Source of the DNA: Polynucleobacter acidiphobus | GTDB taxonomy: Bacteria; Pseudomonadota; Gammaproteobacteria; Burkholderiales; Burkholderiaceae | Direction of reading: 5' to 3' | Length of the DNA: 64,000 bases | NCBI RefSeq assembly: GCF_003065385.1 | Contig: NZ_CP023277.1 | Coordinates: forward strand, 262,019-326,018 | Shown: piece by piece, positions 46,876 through 54,976 of the stretch | Numbering within the stretch: the first letter of the stretch is position 1 | How the letters are laid out: every line of letters starts with the position of its first letter | Position numbers and translations under genes: made by a program | The notes under the pieces: model-generated | The model's database searches: none | Seen by the model: only the letters and a program-made list of their open reading frames with translations | Told to the model about the DNA's origin: nothing

Positions 46876-47508
46876 ACTTTCTGCCTATGTGAGTGCAAAT
46901 TTAATTCATGATAATTACTTGAATAAATTTTTAAATTAAATTTTATCTTACTTTTGATATAGAAATTGTATTGTATCGGGCGCTTCATAAAACTATTCAT
47001 TATATTCCTACATCTAGATTACAAATAATCTAAAAAGGGGCAGTTAACCAATTTTTAGACATTTATCAAGATTTTAGTAATGCATAGCAACTCGCTATTT
47101 AATCAAATTTTCATATGGCCTGTAGTCTTAGAATTATTAATTCTGACTTTGGTTAAGAACTACTTAGTTACGGAATATTGGGAAGAATCGTGTTTTCAAA
47201 AAATCACTCCTACACAGCTCTTCGAGATAAGTAAATTTCCATAAATAGAGTATTAATGTAATGAACCTACTAATAATAATTAAGGTATCATTAGATATGA
47301 ATTAACTAAATTTTGAAAACTTTACGTAATAGATGCCATGTTCAAATAAATTACGTTTAAATATAGTGATAAAGGATATTTTTTTAAAATAGACTACAGG
47401 GTGCAATATCTCATAAGTTGTACTTTTATGTTTTGGTTAACCAATTGGAGTGGTGCTATCTTAGTTCTTGCACTAAATTTAGAATAAAAATATCAGGATC
47501 AATACTTT
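46876..47508. other. AT-rich 633-base gap without a recognisable gene
   Basis: The largest gene-free stretch of the polysaccharide region. The longest frame starting with ATG that I could follow (47080-47244, 54 codons) has no recognisable family and lacks a clear ribosome site. The right end must contain the promoter of the epimerase gene at 47509. Confidence 0.45.
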
Positions 47509-48504
47509 ATGCAGACTATAAGTGTCATTGGTGGTAGTGGATTTATTGGGACAAGATTAGTACGTCGGCTAAAAAATAACGAACAACTAAACATTGAAAT
47601 TATTGATAAGGTGCAAAGTAAAGCGTACCCGGACCTAAATAAATTGGGTGATGTTAGATTTGCTGAACAACTTAGAGCCTCAATTTCTAACTCATCAGCA
47701 ATAATCAATTTAGCCGCTGAACATCGCGATGATGTTCGTCCGTTGAGTCTTTATGACGAAGTCAACATTGGAGGCGCTAAAAATATTTGTAACATTGCGA
47801 ATGAGATAAGTGTGCAGACGATTGTGTTTACCAGCACTGTTGCGATATATGGTTTCTCACAAAATGACACGAATGAGTATGGAAAAATTATCCCTTTTAA
47901 CGATTATGGACGTACGAAATGGGAGGCGGAACAGGTCTATAAACAATGGCAGGCTGAAGACCCTCAAAATCGGACCCTAGTCATTGTTCGTCCAACCGTG
48001 GTTTTCGGAGAGAGAAATAGGGGTAATGTCTTTAATTTGCTTAGACAAATTGCTTCCGGTAAGTTTGTTATGGTTGGGGATGGGTTAAACCGAAAGTCAA
48101 TGGCCTATGTTGAGAATGTCGCGGCATTCATTGAGTATTCATTAAATTTCAAACCAGGGGTGCATATCTTTAACTATATTGATAAGCCTGATTTCACAAT
48201 GAATGCTCTTGTAGTCCATGTCAATAATTTATTAGGGAGGTCTTCTGAGATTAAATTTAGATTGCCATTCTCTTTGGGGTGGTTAATTGGATCTAGCTTT
48301 GATTTGGTTGCAAAAATTACAGGTAGAAAATTTCCTATCAGTGCAATTAGAGTTAAAAAGTTTTGCGCTAATTCAGTATATGAATCAGCCGTAGACTCAA
48401 CTGGATTTACTCCGCCAGTACCCTTAATGGAGGCAATTGAAAAAACAGTTCGTTTTGAATTCATTGAGGACCATAAGGATGAGCAGGTTTTTTATTCAGA
48501 ATAG
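47509..48504 (+). CDS. NAD-dependent sugar epimerase/dehydratase (extended SDR)
   Basis: 331 residues. Cofactor loop GGSGFIGTRLVRRL at about 8-21, AAEHRDDVRPLSLYDEVNIGGAKN, STVAIYGF and YGRTKWEAEQVYKQW with the catalytic Tyr and Lys, then VRPTVVFGERNRGNVFNLL. This subgroup, often called UDP-GlcNAc/Gal 4-epimerase- or WbpV-like, commonly pairs with a WecA/WbpL-type initiating transferase; such a gene is at 50991, beyond the integrase unit. The exact sugar is not decidable. Confidence 0.85.
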   Translation: MQTISVIGGSGFIGTRLVRRLKNNEQLNIEIIDKVQSKAYPDLNKLGDVRFAEQLRASISNSSAIINLAAEHRDDVRPLSLYDEVNIGGAKNICNIANEISVQTIVFTSTVAIYGFSQNDTNEYGKIIPFNDYGRTKWEAEQVYKQWQAEDPQNRTLVIVRPTVVFGERNRGNVFNLLRQIASGKFVMVGDGLNRKSMAYVENVAAFIEYSLNFKPGVHIFNYIDKPDFTMNALVVHVNNLLGRSSEIKFRLPFSLGWLIGSSFDLVAKITGRKFPISAIRVKKFCANSVYESAVDSTGFTPPVPLMEAIEKTVRFEFIEDHKDEQVFYSE

Positions 48505-48545
48505 TAATTGCATTAATTGAAATACTGCATTTAATATTCGAAAGT

Positions 48546-49568
48546 TTAAGCGATTGCATTGCTAAATTCCAGATACCTCATCACCGTATCTGATTTTGAC
48601 CACCTACCCCGCTGCATAATAATTGGCATACTTGCTCCAGAATTTAGTAAATCCTGAGCAGCGCCAACGCGCATGGAGTGACCGCTGATCTGTTCAATAA
48701 GCCCGTCTTCAAGACCGGCATTTTTAGCAATTCGTTTATAAATACGGTTAATCTGCCCAGAGCCAAGTGCGCTCTGTGAAATTCTTCCTCCGCGATCAAT
48801 GCCAACCATGAGGTATTCCTGTTCCTTGGAAAGTTTTTCTATCCATCTTAGCAGGGCTAGATAAGCTCTTTGGCTTAGATGCAGCCATTTTCCCGACGAA
48901 TCTTGATCGGTTTTACTTTTTCTTAGAAGAATGGATGCACTTTCGCTACCATTTTTAATATTGATCTTCACATCTTTCACCTTTAGAGATGCAAGCTCAC
49001 TTCGTCGACATAGCGTGTCATAAGCTACCAGTAGCAGTGCCCGATCCCGAATTCCTCTAATTGAGTTTTCGGTAGCCAAAAGAAGCTTGTCTAATAAATC
49101 CCCATTTATGCCGAGAGCCTGTTTGGCTGACCGCCCTAGCTTGCGGTGCATTCTGCGCATCTCTAGATTGACATCCGGATCCTTTGAGGGGTCATCGAGT
49201 CGATTAAGTCTATGAATGGCAGATAGCCCGCATAGGGCTCGTCTAATGCTCGCAGAGGCTCTGCTAGATTCAGATAATTTTGAAATGTATTGAACCACTA
49301 AACTTGGCTGAGCGGGTAGTGCATTTGCATTCCTTTTATGGCAAAAGTTTATGAAATCAGTAAAGTCTGCCCGATAGGCCCTAATAGTAGATGCTGCATA
49401 GGCACCCTCAATCTTGACGATGGTTTCTTGAAGAAGTTTGTAATCTTGATTTAAGTCTTTTTGCTTCTTGGATTTGGTTAACCCTGGATTGGACTTATTT
49501 GCTGTCAGCGATCTTTTTCGGACTGGACTTTTGGTTATAGATTGTGCAAAATCATGATTAATAAGCAT
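48546..49568 (-). CDS. Tyrosine-type site-specific integrase/recombinase
   Basis: 340 residues. A basic N-terminal tail of about 45 residues precedes the SAM-like domain (YAASTIRAYRADFTDFINFCHKR). The catalytic domain has Arg in AYDTLCRRSELASL, Lys in LLRKSKTDQ, the box II SGHSMRVGAAQDLL with His and Arg, Trp in RGRWSKSDT, and the nucleophile Tyr in VMRYLEF. It lies between the epimerase gene and a small operon. No direct-repeat attachment sites were spotted by eye. Confidence 0.88.
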   Translation of the reverse strand: MLINHDFAQSITKSPVRKRSLTANKSNPGLTKSKKQKDLNQDYKLLQETIVKIEGAYAASTIRAYRADFTDFINFCHKRNANALPAQPSLVVQYISKLSESSRASASIRRALCGLSAIHRLNRLDDPSKDPDVNLEMRRMHRKLGRSAKQALGINGDLLDKLLLATENSIRGIRDRALLLVAYDTLCRRSELASLKVKDVKINIKNGSESASILLRKSKTDQDSSGKWLHLSQRAYLALLRWIEKLSKEQEYLMVGIDRGGRISQSALGSGQINRIYKRIAKNAGLEDGLIEQISGHSMRVGAAQDLLNSGASMPIIMQRGRWSKSDTVMRYLEFSNAIA

Positions 49569-49611
49569 TTTTTATCACCTTAGTAATAAATATTTTTAAT
49601 TAATTAGTATT

Positions 49612-49625
49612 TATTATTAATAATA
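49612..49625. promoter_or_regulatory. AT palindrome between divergent integrase and XRE regulator genes
   Basis: The 14-base sequence TATTATTAATAATA (49612-49625) is fully self-complementary and lies in the 70-base gap between the leftward integrase and the rightward XRE gene, a typical position for a shared operator. Binding is inferred. Confidence 0.45.
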
Positions 49626-49638
49626 TAGTAAAAATTAC

Positions 49639-49881
49639 TTGATTACAAGCGATCAAATACGTGCTGCTAGGGCCATGCTTAGATGGAGCGGTAAGGACTT
49701 GGCAGAAAAATCAGGGCTCGGTTTTTCAACACTGATGCGCTTGGAGTCGCTCGAGGGTGTGCCTGGTACGCATGCGAAAACATTAGAAGTTATTGAGAAA
49801 ACTTTTGAGAAGGCAGGCATTCAATTTATCGGCACACCTGACGATGGACCTGGCGTGAGGTTATTTTGTAAAGGTAAGTAG
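49639..49881 (+). CDS. Small XRE-family helix-turn-helix regulator
   Basis: 80 residues from a TTG start. HTH: TSDQIRAARAMLRWSGKDLAEKSGLGFSTLMRLES, followed by VIEKTFEKAGIQFIGTPDDGPGVRLF, a C-terminus found in many small XRE proteins of mobile elements. The following gene starts immediately after its stop codon, so they form an operon. No ATG is available upstream in frame; the TTG is the best start. Confidence 0.8.
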   Translation: MITSDQIRAARAMLRWSGKDLAEKSGLGFSTLMRLESLEGVPGTHAKTLEVIEKTFEKAGIQFIGTPDDGPGVRLFCKGK

Positions 49882-50766
49882 ATGGCGAAGACTGCCCCCG
49901 TTACCAAATCACGACGCTCCGGCGGGCCCAAAAGTGAGGAGGGTAAGAGAGCGAGCTCCCGGAATGCCTTAAGGACCGGCGTCTACTCATCGATGATTGT
50001 TTTGCCCGGCGAAGATGAGTCCGCGTTTCGGGAGCTTGAGGAGCAATTTATCCGCGACTTTGATCCGCGTGATATTGCCGAGAGCGCAATCGTTCGAGAA
50101 CTTGCCACGATTACTTGGAAAAAGCTGCGACTCGAAAAGCTTGAGCAGTCCTCCTTCTTGCGCGCCATGAATGCGCCTATTAATGATTACGATTTTTCTG
50201 ACTACGGCATTCGCTTCAATAACGAGACCTTCGCATTCTTTTTGAGGGGACTTGTTGTGACGATGGAGGAGGCAAAGGTCCAGGAGTCGAGGCTGGCCAT
50301 AGTTTCAAAGTTCCAAGGCAAATTTCTGACAAGCGAGCAGTACCGGACCATCCATTCAAAGCACCCAGAAATTTACCGTGAGATCGTTGAGCTTGGGCTG
50401 AGCTGCAACTGCTTTGATTCAGAGCCCTCGATCGATGAGCTGGTTCTAAGCTACATCGAGCTCGAGAACGGTGGCGAGCAGTCGCTCGCCAGCTATGCGC
50501 TTGAGCGGATTATTAAGAGCGCCCAGAATATTCTTTGGTACTTTAAGCGATACGACGCGATTCAGGAAGCTGTTGTCAAAATCAAAGAGGAGCGCCTACT
50601 CGAACTCATGCAGATCGATAAGACCCGCCGCATCCATGACGACCTGAGTCGGACCTTCTACCGGGCGCTGACGGGGCTGCGTAAGCACCAAGAGTGGCGC
50701 CGCAGGGCGCTGATTGTCGATATCTCTCCTGAGGAGGGCGAGGGTAGCAGGCGGCTTGGGAAATAG
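49882..50766 (+). CDS. Hypothetical protein with GPKS-EEGK-RNAL N-terminus
   Basis: 294 residues, no known function. The N-terminus GPKSEEGKRASSRNALRTGV is a recurrent pattern of mobile-element-associated hypothetical proteins in proteobacteria. The rest is helical and charged (EDESAFRELEEQFIRDFDPRDIAESAIVRELA; LEQSSFLRAMNAP). It starts with ATG directly abutting the stop of the XRE gene. Codon use is GC-rich relative to the flanking epimerase gene. Confidence 0.7.
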   Translation: MAKTAPVTKSRRSGGPKSEEGKRASSRNALRTGVYSSMIVLPGEDESAFRELEEQFIRDFDPRDIAESAIVRELATITWKKLRLEKLEQSSFLRAMNAPINDYDFSDYGIRFNNETFAFFLRGLVVTMEEAKVQESRLAIVSKFQGKFLTSEQYRTIHSKHPEIYREIVELGLSCNCFDSEPSIDELVLSYIELENGGEQSLASYALERIIKSAQNILWYFKRYDAIQEAVVKIKEERLLELMQIDKTRRIHDDLSRTFYRALTGLRKHQEWRRRALIVDISPEEGEGSRRLGK

Positions 50767-50990
50767 ATCCCTCGATTGATAGAGGCCCTAGGTTTATTTC
50801 AATTCATTAAACCACTCAATCCACTGTGTTTTACAAAACGGACTAATTCTCATTTGGAGGCTGCCTAAACCAGCCTATTTTAGGTAGATGGGGACCGAGT
50901 CAGGTGAAGAGAGGCATGCTAATGCCATGTATCGCGCCTATCACCATCGGAATTCTTGGGTAGGGGCTGTAAGCGCAACCCCTTATTCAT

Positions 50991-52088
50991 TTACTTCGGG
51001 GGGGGGCGGTTGCTAATCACCGCGGGGGTTTTAAAGGTCACGATGGTGCGGTAGGCGTAGACATAAAACACAATAAAGACCGCTGCCGAGATCATGAGTA
51101 GTGAGGTCGAGTCCCACCATAACATGGCGGGGATTGCGCCCAGGCTTGAGAGGATCCAGAGGTAGGGCGAGGTCTTGGCATTACGCAGGTACTGGTGGGG
51201 CTTGCCGTCGTGGTAGACCCAGCGCATCACGCGGCGGTAGATGAGACTATGAAAGTGAGCGCCGTCGGGAAGCCCGGGGTTGCGGCCCTGGTGCACGGCC
51301 CTGCGCCAGATGGTAAAGAGGGTCTCAAAGATCGGGTAGGCATTGACCATGAGCGCAAACCAGGGCGATACGGATGGATGGCGCACCACCAATAGGATCG
51401 AAGCGATCGCGATTAAAAGACCGATCAAGTAGGCGCCGCCATCGCCCAAAAAGATGAGGCCCTTGGGGTAGTTCCAGAGAAAAAAGCCAGCAATCGATCC
51501 GATCGTGATGAACGCAAGACCGATGACGAGCGGATCCTGAACCTTAAGGGCCACATAAAGAATAGCGGTCGCCGCGATGATGCCCACCATGCTCGCTAAG
51601 CCATTAAAACCGTCGATGATGTTATACGCATTCGAGAGCCCCGCGATGGCAAACGCCAAAAAGAAGATAGCGACCGCGGGGTAGGCCATCAGGCTGTCGA
51701 CGATCGGAATATCGAGACGAATGGAAGCGATGTCAAAGAGAAACAGAAACAAAGCCCCGGAAATGAATGCGGCCATGAGCCGCACCTTGACCCCGATGCG
51801 TTTGGTGAGGTCCTCGGCAATTCCGAAGGTAAAAACGGGCAGGGCCGCAAGCATCATTAGGGCGAGAGAATTTGCTAACGGGGGATTGGTCAACGAGCCC
51901 ACAACGATTGCGGTTATCAATCCGGCCGCAATTCCGAGGCCGCCGATTCGGGGGGTAACCTCCTCATGAAATTTTTGCGGACCATCTAGGTCATGATCCC
52001 CAGTAAATCGTAGATGCCAATCCCGGTAGCGGATCAGAAGTCCACAAACCACGAGACTTGCAAACAGAGAGGTAAGTAATAAAATCAT
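50991..52088 (-). CDS. MraY/WecA-family undecaprenyl-phosphate sugar-phosphate transferase (WbpL-like)
   Basis: 365 residues, about eleven membrane helices. Conserved cytoplasmic motifs: HEEVTPRIGGLGIAAGL, NAYNIIDGFNGLASMVG (the catalytic Asp region) and LIFLGDGGAYLIGLL. The late HxH-like loop is DGAHFHSLIYRRVMRW. It would put the first sugar-1-phosphate onto the lipid carrier, starting the O-antigen made by the upstream genes. GC-rich compared with the epimerase gene it usually pairs with. Confidence 0.9.
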   Translation of the reverse strand: MILLLTSLFASLVVCGLLIRYRDWHLRFTGDHDLDGPQKFHEEVTPRIGGLGIAAGLITAIVVGSLTNPPLANSLALMMLAALPVFTFGIAEDLTKRIGVKVRLMAAFISGALFLFLFDIASIRLDIPIVDSLMAYPAVAIFFLAFAIAGLSNAYNIIDGFNGLASMVGIIAATAILYVALKVQDPLVIGLAFITIGSIAGFFLWNYPKGLIFLGDGGAYLIGLLIAIASILLVVRHPSVSPWFALMVNAYPIFETLFTIWRRAVHQGRNPGLPDGAHFHSLIYRRVMRWVYHDGKPHQYLRNAKTSPYLWILSSLGAIPAMLWWDSTSLLMISAAVFIVFYVYAYRTIVTFKTPAVISNRPPPK

Positions 52089-52171
52089 CCCTTAATTATA
52101 AAACTTATAAAAATACCGCTAACATAGGTATAAGCAAGTCATCAGAGTTTTCGCTAAATATGTCTGATGGT

Positions 52172-52426
52172 TCAGCAAGGAATGAATGCGCTCTGCAAAC
52201 CATGTGCTCGGGATATTGTGTAAACCATGTGTCCGGTACGTACCTCCGCAGGACTGCCTTTGATCTCGTAATACATGCCGAGGCATTCGGAGAGAAGGGC
52301 ATAAAGACCCTTGTTGGATTTGTCGTAAAAGTCGCGTTGCCAAACTTGACGACGGGTTGCTAGGGCATCGAGTTTAACCAATGTCGCGCTAGCGATTTCA
52401 TGCTTCTGATTTGCTGTGATTCTCAT
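52172..52426 (-). CDS. Hypothetical protein, possibly 3'-disrupted
   Basis: 84 residues from the ATG at 52426, which has a strong AAGGAG site seven bases upstream. MRITANQKHEIASATLVKLDA...RRQVWQRDFYDKSNKGLYALLSECLGMYYEIKG reads like a genuine folded protein, but the last 25 residues (HMVYTISRAHGLQSAF) look unlike a natural continuation, so the gene may be truncated or frameshifted near 52240. No family recognised. Confidence 0.55.
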   Translation of the reverse strand: MRITANQKHEIASATLVKLDALATRRQVWQRDFYDKSNKGLYALLSECLGMYYEIKGSPAEVRTGHMVYTISRAHGLQSAFIPC

Positions 52427-52454
52427 GTGCTGCTCCTTAGTTAAGTTAAGTGTC

Positions 52455-52469
52455 AACCCAACTTGGGTT
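52455..52469 (-). promoter_or_regulatory. Palindrome AACCCAA-N-TTGGGTT upstream of the gene at 52172
   Basis: Perfect 7-base arms (52455-52461 and 52463-52469) about 29 bases upstream of the start at 52426. Position and symmetry suggest an operator. Confidence 0.4.
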
Positions 52470-52755
52470 TAAAAGGTATTGCAGCGCGCGCTTTGTTGAG
52501 TTGACGAAAGCAGTATATTTTTTTTCGTATTTTTCGTGCAAATCAGAATGTTGTTTTATTTCCTTGACACAAAAATCGGAAAAGTCAAAGCCACGTGCTT
52601 ATTGGCTTAGCGGGTGATTTTATTTTTTAAAAAAAATCACTAAAAAACTCCGTTTGAAAATTCCATGCAAAATTAAGTGTGAAATTATTGTGAAAATTTT
52701 CAGTGAAATGTTTTGAATTTACTATTAATCGTAGGCGAAAACTTCGCTCTACAAA
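52470..52755. other. AT-rich gene-free segment
   Basis: Runs of T/A (for example 52515-52530 and 52625-52640) and no credible frame on either strand. I see no repeat beyond the flanking palindrome and terminator. It could be the scar of an earlier insertion or deletion. Confidence 0.4.
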
Positions 52756-52784
52756 TGAAAAACCAGCCGGGTGATGGGCTGGTT
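52756..52784 (-). terminator. Intrinsic terminator after the zeta-kinase operon
   Basis: Arms AACCAGCC (52761-52768) and GGCTGGTT (52777-52784) form an 8-base stem; read on the minus strand it is followed by a T tract. It lies 28 bases beyond the end of the gene at 52812. Confidence 0.75.
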
Positions 52785-52811
52785 AATATGAGTACAGCAG
52801 AGGGTACTTGG

Positions 52812-53009
52812 TTAAGAATTAGCTTGTCTTTGCTTAATCAGTTCGGCAGCTGGAATGCGTACCACTTTACCGTTTATTGAAGTCACAATCGCCGTATTGG
52901 TTTGGATAGCTAGATCAATAGCTGCTTTGCCAGCACGTTGCATAGCATTGTAGGATCCAGCGATATCAGGATCGGGGGAATTGCGAATATCTTTAGTAAA
53001 AGTTTTCAT
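52812..53009 (-). CDS. Small protein paired with the zeta-like kinase
   Basis: 65 residues from the ATG at 53009, which lies three bases after the kinase stop. Sequence: MKTFTKDIRNSPDPDIAGSYNAMQRAGKAAIDLAIQTNT then GKVVRIPAAELIKQ. Small partners of this shape recur behind zeta-like ATPases and are presumed antitoxins; the order kinase then partner is the reverse of classical epsilon-zeta. An in-frame start at 53021 would overlap the kinase. Function is inferred from the pairing only. Confidence 0.65.
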   Translation of the reverse strand: MKTFTKDIRNSPDPDIAGSYNAMQRAGKAAIDLAIQTNTAIVTSINGKVVRIPAAELIKQRQANS

Positions 53010-53011
53010 AG

Positions 53012-53524
53012 TTAGCTGCAATCTACTTGCTCTGGCGGGGTAGTATCACCGTTTAACATTACCCATGAGTTTACTGCCTTTTGGTATTCGGGTAAATTCC
53101 GCAATCCAGTTGTAAAACGCCTGCGAATGACCTCTTCGGGGATATTGTGGCCACCTTGCGCTACCCGCTCTGCAACGCGAGAAATTGCCAATTCTGGTGA
53201 GCTTAAGGCTATAAACCAGAGCTTGACTGTATACCCCAGTTTTTCCCATTTTTTGATGCGCTGCAGATAGTGAGATCCAGATAGAGTGGTTTCGAAAGCA
53301 AAGCTTTCTCCTGTCTCTGTGCACTGATCAATTTCTTCAAGCATTAGCCTAGCTGCTTTAAAAGCAACAGCTTCTGGGTTAAACGGGGCTAACCCTGCAG
53401 CAATGAGGTCGGCATTGATAAAGCGAAAGGTATGCGCTTCTTGAGGCAAGAAGTCTTTGGCAAAGGTGGTTTTGCCAGCCCCATTAGGGCCAGCAATAAT
53501 AATGATTTTCTTTTCAGAATTCAT
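53012..53524 (-). CDS. Zeta-toxin-like P-loop kinase
   Basis: 170 residues. Walker A AGPNGAGKTTFAKDFL at about 11-26, INADLIAAGLAPF, the ESFAFETTLSG motif typical of zeta/UDP-GlcNAc kinases, and RVAERVAQGGHNIPEEVIRRRF (substrate-binding region). Zeta toxins phosphorylate UDP-N-acetylglucosamine; some relatives of this short class are plain ATPases in toxin-antitoxin-like operons. It is located next to a second integrase. Confidence 0.82.
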   Translation of the reverse strand: MNSEKKIIIIAGPNGAGKTTFAKDFLPQEAHTFRFINADLIAAGLAPFNPEAVAFKAARLMLEEIDQCTETGESFAFETTLSGSHYLQRIKKWEKLGYTVKLWFIALSSPELAISRVAERVAQGGHNIPEEVIRRRFTTGLRNLPEYQKAVNSWVMLNGDTTPPEQVDCS

Positions 53525-53552
53525 ACAGTGATTTTACTGTTCTATTGAAAAC

Positions 53553-54119
53553 CTAGATCAACTCCACAGCATTTCTCTTTTGCTCATCATTGACATCGAT
53601 GTACCTTTGGGTCACCGCAATGGACCGATGACCAGCTAACGAGGCTAAGATTCGCACACCAATTCCTTTATTAGCCAAAGTCGTAATAAAGAATTTTCTG
53701 CCCGAATGACTGCTGCCACCACTAATACCGACATTTTTGTAGAGCTGATGAAACCAAACACACAATCCATTTGGACTAAAGCGCAGGCGATGTTCTGTAT
53801 GAAAGAAGGGAATATCCGCGCCTTTGGCGTGTCTTGTGGTGAGGTAATTGGCTAACTCGGTTTGTAGGCGCTGAGATACAAATACCGTTCTGGGATATTT
53901 TCCTTTGGTCTGCGCTGCACTTAGGTGAATCTCGTTTTTAATGGTGCCATCGGGGTTCACTACGTCCCCCATGGTGAGTGAGGCTATTTCGGCGACCCTA
54001 AGTCCTCCGAGAAAGCTGGTAAGAACAATTGCGCGATCACGCAAAGCGTATTTTTTGATACTAACGTAGTCCAGAACTTGATCAAGTTCGGCTTGAGATA
54101 AGGTTTTTGCTTGTGCCAT
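53553..54119 (-). CDS. Short tyrosine recombinase (catalytic domain only)
   Basis: 188 residues without the N-terminal core-binding domain. Catalytic residues appear complete: Arg in LGGLRVAEIASL, Lys in AQTKGKYPRTV, His-Arg in SSHSGRKFFITTLA, His in LAGHRSIAVTQRYI and Tyr in the same segment. Short recombinases of this shape occur on genomic islands and integrative elements. A GAGGTCGACC element is centred about 63 bases upstream. Two inverted repeats follow in the upstream gap. Confidence 0.85.
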   Translation of the reverse strand: MAQAKTLSQAELDQVLDYVSIKKYALRDRAIVLTSFLGGLRVAEIASLTMGDVVNPDGTIKNEIHLSAAQTKGKYPRTVFVSQRLQTELANYLTTRHAKGADIPFFHTEHRLRFSPNGLCVWFHQLYKNVGISGGSSHSGRKFFITTLANKGIGVRILASLAGHRSIAVTQRYIDVNDEQKRNAVELI

Positions 54120-54177
54120 TTGGTTCTCCTGTCATAAATAAAATGCGTGTTTTTAGTATGTTTTCTTAAAGGCAAAA

Positions 54178-54187
54178 GGTCGACCTC
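54178..54187 (-). promoter_or_regulatory. GAGGTCGACC element upstream of the short recombinase
   Basis: On the minus strand GAGGTCGACC ends 58 bases before the start codon at 54119. The same ten bases in the same orientation end 56 bases before the DUF6641-type gene at 55240. Downstream of both is an AAGAAAACA/CCGAAAACA tract. Shared promoter or operator is inferred. Confidence 0.55.
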
Positions 54188-54247
54188 AGTTTGTTTGCGA
54201 AGTGTCACGTAACAGGACAAAAAGACCTTCCATAAATCAATGACTTA

Positions 54248-54290
54248 CAAATCGGGTTAAGAATATAGTTATTTTCTTAACCCGTATTTG
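54248..54290. repeat. Long inverted repeat next to the short recombinase
   Basis: CGGGTTAAGAA (54253-54263) and TTCTTAACCCG (54274-54284) are perfect 11-base arms around a 10-base AT-rich spacer. CAAAT and ATTTG extend the pairing after a one-base bulge. The layout is reminiscent of recombinase core sites but the spacer is longer than usual (6-8). It could also be a terminator-like hairpin. Confidence 0.6.
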
Positions 54291-54319
54291 CTTATAAGTA
54301 TTTAGCTAAATCTTCTGAA

Positions 54320-54353
54320 TATCGTGGGATTTAGACGACAAAACCCCACGATA
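54320..54353. repeat. Second inverted repeat, 9-base arms
   Basis: TATCGTGGG (54320-54328) and CCCACGATA (54345-54353) flank a 16-base loop. It lies just beyond the stop of the gene at 54371 and could act as its terminator, although no T-run follows. Confidence 0.5.
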
Positions 54354-54370
54354 CTAGTTAACACCTCAAA

Positions 54371-54904
54371 TCACTGGATAGCATGCTTTTGTAGGTTTGC
54401 TAGTGCTTGCTTATATCCCCCGGAAAATACGCCGTTTGTAGACGGTTTTTGAGGGGTGTTTAGCTCGGATTGTGTCGTAGCTATCAGTGCAGGCGTGGGT
54501 TTACCGGGAATTCTGGCAATGCAGCTACGAATAGGCAATTCCCAGTATTCATTGATCCCATGCGCCGTATCATCAATTTGGATGGTAATTCTGCTGTAGT
54601 TCATATCTAACGCTGCGTACCCCTCTACAGCACTCTTGATACCAGCTTCGTATCGATAGATCCAGCTCATCAAGACGCCGTCTTCATTAACAGGTGGGTT
54701 AGCTAGGCGATTAGCCATTTCCACATGCACTGGACTCTTTGGAAAGTGAAACCAAGCTTCAACTTCCTCAAAATCTACTAAATACTTGGCATAAGGACTG
54801 GGGATCTCTAATGTGCCGTTGTAGATAGCATTGCGATATTGACCTTTGCCAAAGGTTGTCCCGTACATTTTGTTTTCCCATAAGCGGGCTGTGATTTCTT
54901 TCAT
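54371..54904 (-). CDS. Hypothetical island protein
   Basis: 177 residues from the ATG at 54904, preceded by AAGGAG. MKEITARLWENKMYGTTFGKGQYRNAIYNGTLEIP, then DFEEVEAWFHFPKSPVHVEMANRLA, DMNYSRITIQIDDTAHGINEYWEL and a proline/lysine-rich tail. No signal peptide, membrane helix or known motif seen. The open frame reaches 54955 but the later start has the ribosome site. Function unknown. Confidence 0.65.
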   Translation of the reverse strand: MKEITARLWENKMYGTTFGKGQYRNAIYNGTLEIPSPYAKYLVDFEEVEAWFHFPKSPVHVEMANRLANPPVNEDGVLMSWIYRYEAGIKSAVEGYAALDMNYSRITIQIDDTAHGINEYWELPIRSCIARIPGKPTPALIATTQSELNTPQKPSTNGVFSGGYKQALANLQKHAIQ

Positions 54905-54976
54905 TTTTAATCTCCTTGAATGTTGAAAGGAGTCGCGGTGTTGCTTGAGATACAAGGAGTAGCAGAGACAAAAGAT

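Noticed and set aside
47080..47244. 54-codon frame in the 633-base gap before the epimerase gene
   Set aside because: No family recognised, no ribosome site, AT-rich context makes such a frame likely by chance.
48505..50990. Attachment-site direct repeats flanking the first integrase unit
   Set aside because: No convincing matching pair could be seen by eye at the two ends.
52119..52343. Overlapping minus-strand frames inside the gene at 52172
   Set aside because: They lack a good ribosome site; the frame beginning at 52426 with AAGGAG is the better candidate.
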